A stretch of 64,000 bases of DNA from Gymnopus androsaceus JB14 (lineage: Eukaryota > Basidiomycota > Agaricomycetes > Agaricales > Omphalotaceae). Under the pieces are notes generated by a model. It searched no databases and was not told where the DNA came from. It worked only from the letters and a program-made list of their open reading frames with translations. The stretch spans positions 496,001 through 560,000 of the forward strand of contig ML769388.1 of the NCBI GenBank assembly GCA_009733575.1. The letters are read 5' to 3'. Each line of letters opens with the position of its first letter. Within the stretch, counting starts at the first letter, position 1. This document shows, piece after piece, positions 36,807 through 45,123 of the stretch. The position numbers were made by a program, and so were the translations under genes.

Positions 36807-37713
36807 CTAAAATTTAGTAATAACCAAGTCGTCGTCGATATAAATCGACATATTCTGCTGTCGAGGAACGAAATGTTTTCGAGCCCATTCCTTGATTGCC
36901 TCAAAGTCTCTGCAAGTGTGAACGACATCACTGCGTTCTTTGGCTGCCTTTGATTTCTCAGACCACTGCCAAACGATGGGAGTGATATCAGCGGAGCACA
37001 TAATGGACTGCCTCAAGCTTGAGATACAGTGCTGCATGTGCGGAGAATGAATACCCTCTTCGGTTATAGGGTAGTATTCCGGATACATAGCCTTCCGCAT
37101 CTCGTTCTGACAGACAAGTGTTAGAAAATCGGCCAGCAGGGCTCGCTCCAAGAGCTCACCAAGCAATGCAGTTGGTGGAAGACATCCAGGGCAATCATGT
37201 AATGATCTTCCTCTCCAAGAATAGGATAAGTCTTGTTTGACATGAGCGCGGCCTCCTCTCGCGGTACTTTGTTCAGTGCGACTGTGGACAGGCGTCAGCG
37301 ACCGAAATATGGTTTTATGCAGAGACCGAACTTGCATTCGTAAAGACTATCCCATGCAGCATCGACATCTTGGGACGGCGGACGATCGTATATGGGCAGA
37401 TCCGCTCCAAACCCGCTATGAAACTGTACTATTTGATACTCGATAGCATCTTGAGCTGGCGCTGAAATACATTAATGAGTACTAGAAAGGTTGTGACCAA
37501 GAATATCTTACAATAAAGGAAGGGTACAACGATGGAACTGAGAGGGGGCTGGATAATGCTAAAGAGGACGGCATTCAAGATCAATGATCCCAGAAGAAAG
37601 CATCGAAGAAGCCATGTATAGAGCTGCGAATGTTGACTGCTCGGCTTGAGAATATTTTCTTCAGAGTCATGCCCAATAAGCGGAAGATAGGCAACGGAAC
37701 TTCTAGAACGCAT
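36807..37713 (-). CDS. UstYa-like (DUF3328) oxidative RiPP-tailoring protein
   Basis: In ascomycete ustiloxin, phomopsin and asperipin clusters, UstY proteins cyclise the peptide core. Exons 37512-37713, 37336-37461, 37160-37281 and 36807-37106 give 249 aa. Residues 31-53 form one transmembrane helix (YTWLLRCFLLGSLILNAVLF), followed by YSPAQDAIEYQ. The family hallmarks are complete: EEDHYMIALDVFHQLHC with HQLHC at 145-149, and HSPHMQHCISSLRQSIMC with HMQHC at 173-177. These two HxxHC motifs are the presumed metal-binding and catalytic elements. ADITPIVW and HTCRDFEAIKEWA follow, as in known members. Intron 2 is GC-AG (donor GCAAGT at 37335-37330). The gene lies 1.3 kb from a Kex2-repeat precursor, the combination seen in dikaritin pathways. 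Confidence 0.93.
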
Positions 37714-38416
37714 TGTGGACTGAGTGGAGTAGGCTGCTCACACCTATTCAGGCAATCGTTAAATATGCAACTTACCTATCTCCCAGTAAAGGAAGCAGCG
37801 CATTACAAGTTGTGCAATGCGGTGTGTCTAGTAGTATTCCTGTGTCTGTACAAGTTCAAACACTGTACTAGGTTTGGCTGATGTAGTACAGTAATTAAAC
37901 GGCAGGTATGCAGAACTCACCTTGCAATAATTGACAACTAGAAGGAGGATTTACGACAGGTACTTGATTCATTGGATAACTACGACGCGTATGAAGGGGC
38001 AATATTGGCGGATTAGATATGAAAATGCAATGCATATGATATCCTTAGGCATCGCAGTTGAATGTGTCTCTGTTCTGCTGAGATCCCGAGACAGAGCGGG
38101 TCCATCAAGAGCCAATATTCTTCGTTAGTAGAGCCCATTTGAACAGACGACACTGATAGGTGAGGAGGATAGTAGGATAGCTGAATTGTTGTAGTTTAGT
38201 TGAAGATTCAAGAATCCGGAGTCGCGCATCGTTTCAAGGATTGCTATCCAACATTCGACTTATTTCGACGATTTTATTTGTTGAGAATCCAGATCCGACG
38301 GATGCTATACCTGACAGAAGTTTTGGAAAGTCTGAGACTCTGAGTGAGTTTGAACCTCACTTGTACAAAGATATGGAGGTGAACCGTGAGATCTTGAGAA
38401 CCCACTGAGTCCGCAT
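37714..38416. other. Intergenic region, no gene seen
   Basis: Upstream region of the UstYa-like gene and 3' flank of the 86-aa gene, both minus. AT-rich; the open frames at 37630-37881 and 37931-38128 have no recognisable product. Confidence 0.4.
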
Positions 38417-38760
38417 TTAGCGCTCAGCTTCTTCAAGCTTGTTTATTTGAAGTAATGCGCTGGTCCATTCCTCCTGCGCTGCAGCAAACAGCAGATCCAT
38501 ATTATGCCGATTCACGAATGAAACGCGCGTTGTTCTGGGCCTGTCAGCTTGCTCGACCTCCTCCAGACGTTTCTGCAATGATAGACAGAAGAAACGCGAT
38601 TTAACCCTCAAAAGTAGTCGCGCCACTAGATTTGACTCCAAATATGTCATGACCCGCTTGTCGCTCATTTCTAACTGATCTCAGAGTCACTCGTCTTCTC
38701 CCTATCGGCCCAGAATTGCGCCTTCAACAAATTCAGTGTCAGGTCAAGATGCGCTGCCAT
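38417..38760 (-). CDS. Small 86-aa helical protein, three exons, unknown function
   Basis: ATG 38760 starts MAAHLDLTLNLLKAQFWADR. Exons 38676-38760, 38606-38625 (20 nt) and 38417-38572 join with two GT-AG introns (50 and 33 nt) into one open frame of 86 codons plus TAA. The product is predicted almost wholly helical and charged (KRLEEVEQADRPRTTR, LLFAAAQEEWTSALLQINK), with no signal peptide. I do not recognise a family. It sits between the UstYa-like gene and the repeat precursor, and is divergent from the precursor with 240 bp between ATGs, so it may share its promoter. The frame and splice agreement support a real gene, but no homologue is known to me. Confidence 0.5.
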
Positions 38761-38927
38761 TTTTTGTGGGTCAAGTCTCTGGTTCCCTCCGTTTAGCGGT
38801 AAGTCGTATTAGGTATACAGTGCATCGCTTGAACAGCCCAGGTCAGAAAAATAGTAGGTACACCTTCACTGCCGAACTTCAAGTTATACTCTGTTCGTTT
38901 TTTAAGAATTAATATTACAAGCCCGAG

Positions 38928-38934
38928 TATAAAA
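38928..38934 (+). promoter_or_regulatory. TATA box of the repeat-peptide precursor gene
   Basis: Perfect TATAAAA located 67-73 bp upstream of the precursor ATG at 39001, followed by a pyrimidine-rich stretch typical of fungal start regions. It suggests regulated or strong expression. Confidence 0.55.
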
Positions 38935-39000
38935 GTGCAGTTGGTTTGTCTGCAGTACTCATCATCTTCCCTCATTCATCTGCTCCGCTATTTTTTCAAC

Positions 39001-40537
39001 ATGCAAATCACCGGTTTAATCCTTTTCGCTCTGGCATCCAACGCGCTGGCTTTGCCGTTCAAGGACAGTGAAGGTGAGGGCTCGCTACTACCATGTCTTC
39101 TAATACGAGTTGTTGACTCAAGTCGTTGATATAGTTGGCAACCACGCCCTCAGCGGTGACCATCAAATCAGTAAGTAATGTCTACCAACGTCAGGAAAGA
39201 TGTTGAACGGTTGAGCTAGATACTTTAGACGATGGTTTGCTTGCGAGGTAAGCCTAGAACTCTTAGCTCTCAATCGTTCTTTGCTTACCACTGCGGCTTT
39301 TAGGAGAGATGGTTTGTTTTGCTTAGGCTAGTCGCGTGCTTCCAATTGACTTTGACTGCTACTAGGAGCTATAGGCGACATCTTCGCCAACGTTCAGCGG
39401 GACTCTGCTGTCGAGCCGTAAATTCCAAAATCAAATTTCCCGGGAACGCTCACACTAATTTCTTTTACTGACAAACAGCGCCCCAACTTCTACTTTTATC
39501 TCGGAGTCCCCCGCGCCATTGATCTTTGCGAAGATTGCATGGGAAGCCGAGTGAGTTTGGTCTTAATCATATCATGAAATGTACTTATTACTTCCCTAAA
39601 TTTTTCTCCAGGAAAAGAGACGGTAGCAGCGTTACTTCTGCTATCAGTGCGACCTTGACCCCTCCTCCTCTCATCTTCGCTAAGGAAGCTTGGGAGGCCG
39701 AGTGAGTTTCCAATCTCCGGTTTGTATTTATATATGAATGTTTTCTTTAGGAAAAGGGACAGTAGTAGTGCTGCTTCTGCTACCACAACGCCCTTGACCC
39801 CTCCTCTCATCTTCGCTAAGGAAGCCTGGGAGGCCGAGTGAGCATTCAATCTCCGATTTGTATTTGTATATGAATGTTTTCTTTAGGAAAAGGGACAGTA
39901 GCAGTGCTGCTTCTGCTTCCACAACGCCCTTGACCCCTCCTCCTCTCATCTTCGCTAAGGAAGCTTGGGAGGCCGAGTGAGTATTCAATCTCTGGTTTGT
40001 ATTTGTATATGAATGTTTTCTTTAGGAAAAGGGACAGTAGCAATGCTGCTTCTGCTACCACAATGCCCTTGACCCCTCCTCCTCTCATCTTCGCTAAGGA
40101 AGCTTGGGAGGCCGAGTGAGTTTCCAATCTCCGGTTTGTATTTATATATGAATGTTTTCTTTAGGAAAAGGGACAGTAGTAGTGCTGCTTCTGCTACCAC
40201 AACGCCCCTGACTCCTCCTCTCATCTTTGCTAAGGAAGCTTGGGAGGCCGAGTGAGTTTTCAATCTCCGTTTTGTATTTGTATATGAATGTTTTCTTTAG
40301 GAAAAGGGACAGTAGCAGTGCTGCTTCTGCTACCACAACGCTCTTGACCCCTCCTCCTCTCATCTTCGCTAAGGAAGCCTGGGAGGCTAAGTGAGTTCTC
40401 TAAGGCATGATGATAATTATTACTTATCAGAATATCCTTCTAGGAAAAGAGACAGTAGTACCGTTGCTTCTGCTACCAGCGCGACTTTGACGCCTCTGAG
40501 TCCCATCATCTTCGCGAAAGAGGCTTGGGAAGCGTGA
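39001..40537 (+). CDS. Secreted Kex2-processed repeat peptide precursor (candidate RiPP)
   Basis: Thirteen exons: 39001-39073, 39135-39170, 39229-39247, 39304-39311, 39366-39417, 39479-39550, then seven repeat exons 39612-39701, 39751-39837, 39887-39976, 40026-40115, 40165-40251, 40301-40390, 40444-40537. Total 295 aa. Signal peptide MQITGLILFALASNALA (residues 1-17). The leader has a possible site LLARRD and a first core copy ending PAPLIFAKIAWEAE. KR sites at 88, 118, 147, 177, 207, 236 and 266 release peptides of 27-28 aa: D, a Ser/Ala/Thr-rich spacer, then (T)PPLIFAKEAWEAE. The last copy reads SPIIFAKEAWEA. The conserved part is LIFAKEAWEA; the spacer varies. Kex2 in the Golgi would cut after KR. 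With the UstYa-like gene nearby this matches a dikaritin-type precursor, but the modified core is unproven. No CAAX motif, so it is not a basidiomycete mating pheromone. Confidence 0.9.
39612..40537 (+). repeat. Tandem exon-intron repeat array, seven units of about 136-143 bp
   Basis: Each unit is one exon (87 or 90 nt, last 94) plus one intron (49 nt for the five central ones). Exon starts are spaced 139, 136, 139, 139, 136 and 143 bp. The introns following units 1 and 4 are identical over all 49 bases, and the others differ by a few bases, so the introns are duplicated along with the exons. Units 2 and 5 share the shorter PLTPPLIF form, giving a three-unit period of 414 bp. The first and last units and the last intron are diverged, as expected for array edges. 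Confidence 0.93.
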
Positions 40538-40781
40538 ACGATGTCCAGGGCCTCGAATGCTTAGCTGTAGATGTAATTAGCTTGAAAATATTTATCGTTG
40601 GTCTTTCAGTTACGTATGCTGAACTTTATTTAACCTCTATCTTTGCTCTATCTATACACGTTTTTCTATCCAAGTATACACATAAGTACACATACTTTTT
40701 ACCAAAAATCGCAGATCGGGATCAGTGGCAGTGTACCGACTCTTAATTTTGAACGAGCTTGGACTCGTTAGACGTGGCAAT

Positions 40782-42583
40782 ATGTCCGTATCTTATATTG
40801 CATACTGCGGTCTCTGTGTATCTGTACTAAAGGAACTCAACAATATTCTCGATGAGCCTTACATGGTACGTGGTTCATTTCACTTGGGGATTCGTGGCTG
40901 AACTCTGCGTTTAGGATGAGCCGTTTCATATACCGCAAGCGCAAGCCTACTGCCGCGGAGAATATGACTATTGGGACCCTAAAATCACAACTCCTCCTGG
41001 ACTGTACGTTTCAATTCGTTTTTACTCGATTCCAACGATGCCAATTTCATTGTCAGGTATATCATGAGCGTGCTGTTTAAACGTGTCTTCATGTTCAAGT
41101 GCTCTTTGCCCATGCTTCGCCTCACAACCACCTTGGCGCTTCTTGCGCTTCCAATTGCCCTCACGCGTCTTTCATGTTTCTATCGACGAATACGGCCTCC
41201 TGCCTCCATTTTGGCTCCGACTTCGGATGCCATTGTTCTAAGCCTCTTCCCAATCGCATGGTTCTTTGGCTTCCTCTACTACACGGAAGTTCCGAGCTTG
41301 ATATTTGTTGTTGCGACCATAGTCGCGGCTGGCGATGACCGCCATTGGTTAGCTGGTCTGGTAAGTTGTCAAATGTCATCGTGATCATGTGCGCTCTAAT
41401 GACATACAAGGTCGTTAGCTAGGCCTCATGAGCTGTACTTTCCGTCAAACCAATATCATCTGGACACTTTACGCCTACGTGACGAGTCAACTGATATATC
41501 TTAGATACCGTCGACCTGGCCCAGACTCACAAGTACAGAACAAACTTCATGACCCTCCCGCAGATCAAGCTAGGATCGGTACGTCCTTGTTGCAATTTTT
41601 ACTCTTCCGTTGTTTAGCACAAAACTCTATACAGTCGATCTATACAAATCCGTGTTGTCTCTGCCTGGCGTCCTGCCAGACATTTTACCTGATTTTGTAC
41701 CTTACGCCTTGGTCTTGGCTGTATTTGCTTCCTTTGTGGCTTGGAATGGAGGCATTGTGCTTGGTATCTTCATCTTCCTCAGTCGGAGAGTTCTGAGCTA
41801 ACGATGTCTTTCAGGGGACAAGTCTAATCACATTCCCGTTCTGCATGTACCCCAGTTTTACTACTTTTTCGCCTTTTCGACCGCATTTGGCTGGCCTGTT
41901 CTGATCAGTGGAACTGACGGGATTCCTGGTCTGTTGCGGAAGATATGGGTTCGCACATTTGGCTCTCCGATGTAAGTCTTGGGTAGACAGTGAGAAAACG
42001 TATTCACCTGTTCTGCTTTTAAAGCCGCTCGTTGATCACTGCGGTAATTCTGGCTGTAATGCTTATTACTGTCAACCTCTACACGTTCGTGCCACCTCTC
42101 CTTCGATATCTTACACTAATGCTAACATTCACCGCTCACAGGATACACCATCCTTTCTTACTGTCCGATAACCGCCACTATACATTTTATGTATGGCATC
42201 GAATTTACATGTTCCACTGGCTGGCACCATATGCTCTCGTTCCAGCCTACTTCGTCTGCGCATGGGCATGGTTTCTGCGTGTCGGTACGTCAATTTCCAA
42301 CGTTCTCTGAGTGTCGAATTTAATCTCTCAGCGATCAGGGAATGAACAAAGTATGCTTCAAACTATTGCACTTCCTACATTTACTCTGGTGACACTCTTA
42401 CCAACACCATTGCTGGAGCCAAGGTACTTTTTGATCCCGTATTTACTTTTGCGAATGCAGATTGTCAACGTGCCTTCGTGGGCTTTGGTACTGGAGGGGG
42501 TGTGGTACGTAGTGATCAACATTGTGACGATGGGGGTGTTTTTATACATTCCAAGAGAGGGAGTTGGTAGATTTATGTGGTAG
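40782..42583 (+). CDS. ALG10: Dol-P-Glc: alpha-1,2-glucosyltransferase ALG10
   Basis: Adds the terminal glucose to the lipid-linked oligosaccharide in the ER lumen during N-glycosylation. Exon 1 is 40782-40865 ([19 protein letters not shown]), exon 2 is 40915-41003 ([30 protein letters not shown]). Later exons carry many membrane helices and family motifs: [62 protein letters not shown]. It ends [18 protein letters not shown]... with TAG 42581-42583. The membrane topology and motif order agree with fungal ALG10. Frame is clean, with about eight GT-AG introns. It starts 245 bp after the repeat-precursor stop and marks the edge of the conserved neighbourhood. Confidence 0.93.
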
Positions 42584-42746
42584 TAGTAGAGTCTGTACTG
42601 CTGTACTTGAAATTAGCGCTCAATGTCACGCGATCTTCTTAAGAACGCGAAATTGGTTGCATTTCAACTTTCATCAGAACGACGACCGCGACACTCTACT
42701 TTCGCGAAGGCGACGAAATAAAGCATCTTCTCTACATTGCATCTTA

Positions 42747-44771
42747 ATGGCCGACACCAGTGGCGCTCGGGCAAAGCCTTCAACTCGAAGTTCAATTCGA
42801 CAATCGTTGAATTTTGCTTCAGTTGGCAAAGCCTTTGCGGATGTTATGAACAAGGAAAGCAGAGATTCAGATAAATTGGCGAAAAAGTCTGGTAAAGACT
42901 TGCGAGCAGTCGGGTCAAAACCAAGAGCTTCTCTTGATTTCGGACCTTCTCCTCCCTCTAAAAGAGCAAGGACACCGGATTCGAAAACTCTTACCGCCCG
43001 GAGACGGAGCTCAATTGCCACTGCTGCTTCACTTTCTCACCGAAGTTCTGTGGATGACCCCTCCGCAGGCCTTTCGAGAGTCACGCCTCAGCCTTCAGTT
43101 CCTCCACGTTCTTCTACCCTTCGTCCACGTCCCGGCTCTGCATCCAATCTTCCCAAATACAGACCGAAATCTATCGTCGTTGAGAACGGAAAGAAACCCG
43201 CTTCTCCTGGGCTGGCTGGTTCTAGAAAACGTCCATCAACCTCGGACGACGACTCGGACAAGGTTTCTTCTAATGAAATGGTGGCCGAAGGTGCTGCTGC
43301 TGCGAAGGAATCCCGACCTATCAGTCCGCTGCCCATACGTGCGGCCAAACCAACTAACATGGCTTCGGCTAAATCTAAAGCAATTACACCTAAACGCAAC
43401 ACCCCTTCTTCTGTTCGAAACGCATCCCCGAGCCAACTCCTAAAAGCCGTTAAGGCCGCCGGGTCTATCCCGAGACCATCTTCATCTTCATCCTCGTCTT
43501 CGTCTTTCTCACCGCGAACGCCCAAGGAAAAAGGTCCGCACGAGTTCCCATTTACATTACATGTTTCTGATTCGTCTACAGGTCAATCCCAATCTGTTCT
43601 TCATGAGTCTCCTCTCGTTCGACATGTTCGGCAGAGGTCGAAAACCGAAACACCCAAATTACAAGCGGCAAACATGTCCCATATTTCCGAGGCTGATAGT
43701 GATGACGAGGAAGATGATGTGGAAATCTTGTTGGCACCTACAGCAGCGTTAGGAGCACCTACTCCTGCCATGCCCAGGTTACAGCCCTTGCGCACTCGCA
43801 CACGACTTGTACCGGCGACTCCCACTAAACCACCGATCCCAATTCATTTTGAGCCACCACAGGCATCTTCTACTCCGCCTAAAAACCAAGGTAGCCCATC
43901 GTTCCTGCGACCAAGCCCTTCACCAGGCAGTGACCGAAGTCTTCGTGGTGGTTCCATTTTATCATGGGAACAATTGGCTACAGAGGCTTCACGGACGATT
44001 CCTGTTGATGAATTGGGAACTATGCTCTCCGATATGTCAGCCCCATTTCAGCCAGGACCTTTATCGCCGATGCCTACAGGAAATGGCTCCATGCTTCTCG
44101 ATACCAACCTACCCTCGACTCCTGGTGGTCTGAGTGCATTCAACTCTCCCAGTGGATATGGCTCGATCTCGCAAGTGTTATTGCCTAATGTCACCCCATC
44201 GCCAGCTGTTCCTCGTTCGCAGAGACTCAACAAGGAGGTGGATGGGCCAGCTGTTGACACTGCTATTGCCACTCTTCTCCGTCTACAGCTGTCGTCTACG
44301 GAGAATACAGCTAAAGAACGTTTGAATAGACTGCAGGAGTTGGAGGAAGAAGTGCATCTACTTAAACAGGCTCGTGCGCGCGAAACCGAGGTACTGTCGC
44401 AGCAGGTATCCATCTTAGAAGCGCAGCTCAAGGGAAGTCTTGAAGCTCGAGACCGCTCAGAAGGGGAGCAGTTTGCGTATACTGCGTCACTAGAAGAACA
44501 ATTACGACATGCTCAGACGCAGCACGAGCAAGCTTTGCGGGAAGCTACTGAAAATATGCAGCAAAGCTCTGAAGCTTCGTGGCGGAGTGCGATGGACTTG
44601 CAGAATCGCAAAATGACTGCGGTATGCGCTGCCTCTCTCGCTACGCGGGAATGGAGATGTGTTCAGGAGCAATGCGAGAATGAATTGGATGTTGTGACGG
44701 CTGATAGGGAAATGTTGGAATTGCTTTTGGGAGAGCTGGATCTCGCACGAAGGCAGCTATCGATTTCGTGA
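42747..44771 (+). CDS. Ser/Pro-rich protein with C-terminal coiled coil, single exon
   Basis: A single open frame of 674 aa from the first good ATG (MADTSGARAKPSTRSSIRQ). Residues 1-480 are low-complexity, Ser/Pro/Arg-rich with many potential phosphorylation and SP/TP sites (KRARTPDSK, ITPKRNTPSS). An acidic patch (SEADSDDEEDDVEILL) lies near residue 315. The last ~170 residues form a strong coiled coil (NRLQELEEEVHLLKQARA, EQLRHAQTQHEQALREA), ending LLLGELDLARRQLSIS. No enzymatic domain is visible. A scaffold or cytoskeletal/nuclear role is only a guess. It is unusual here in having no intron. Confidence 0.75.
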   Translation: MADTSGARAKPSTRSSIRQSLNFASVGKAFADVMNKESRDSDKLAKKSGKDLRAVGSKPRASLDFGPSPPSKRARTPDSKTLTARRRSSIATAASLSHRSSVDDPSAGLSRVTPQPSVPPRSSTLRPRPGSASNLPKYRPKSIVVENGKKPASPGLAGSRKRPSTSDDDSDKVSSNEMVAEGAAAAKESRPISPLPIRAAKPTNMASAKSKAITPKRNTPSSVRNASPSQLLKAVKAAGSIPRPSSSSSSSSSFSPRTPKEKGPHEFPFTLHVSDSSTGQSQSVLHESPLVRHVRQRSKTETPKLQAANMSHISEADSDDEEDDVEILLAPTAALGAPTPAMPRLQPLRTRTRLVPATPTKPPIPIHFEPPQASSTPPKNQGSPSFLRPSPSPGSDRSLRGGSILSWEQLATEASRTIPVDELGTMLSDMSAPFQPGPLSPMPTGNGSMLLDTNLPSTPGGLSAFNSPSGYGSISQVLLPNVTPSPAVPRSQRLNKEVDGPAVDTAIATLLRLQLSSTENTAKERLNRLQELEEEVHLLKQARARETEVLSQQVSILEAQLKGSLEARDRSEGEQFAYTASLEEQLRHAQTQHEQALREATENMQQSSEASWRSAMDLQNRKMTAVCAASLATREWRCVQEQCENELDVVTADREMLELLLGELDLARRQLSIS

Positions 44772-45123
44772 ATTAATCTCATCTTACTCCGCTGGTTTGA
44801 TTATGTACATTCCTTTCCATTCTCTGTATATACCCGGACCTTATTAGTATACCTGTACTCATATCTGTATGCGTTCATTTTGGACGCGCCGATCTTTTTG
44901 TTAATCTTTCGAGTACTCTCATTATGATGCTCTTAAATGTATATAAATCGTACCCTGGACTTGGCTGATCGTTACTGCTAGTATATCGACAGCGTGTAAA
45001 ATTGAACCTAGTGCTCGGTTACGAAGGACAGCTTTGACATGTCATGTGTCCGCTAGTGCTAATGCAGGGCGCTAAATTGGCTTGGCACCCAAAACTTGCA
45101 CAAAACCACATAGACCAGTGTCT
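44772..45123. other. Intergenic region, no gene seen
   Basis: Spacer between the coiled-coil gene and the LYR-motif gene. AT-rich first half, presumably the 3' UTR of the former. No coding signal. Confidence 0.4.

Noticed and set aside
39496..40363. Five overlapping minus-strand open frames with near-identical proteins (SQASLAKMRGG...)
   Set aside because: They are antisense shadows of the tandem repeat exons. Their stops and starts follow the array, and the plus strand has a signal peptide, KR sites and consistent splice sites.
39612..40443. CRISPR-like array
   Set aside because: Regular spacing of about 138 bp comes from exon-intron units; both parts are near-identical, so there are no unique spacers, and the host is a eukaryote.
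39001..40537. Precursor as a mating pheromone
   Set aside because: Basidiomycete pheromones are short farnesylated peptides with a C-terminal CAAX; this protein ends in EAWEA and has no cysteine there. The alpha-factor resemblance is only the EA-KR chemistry.
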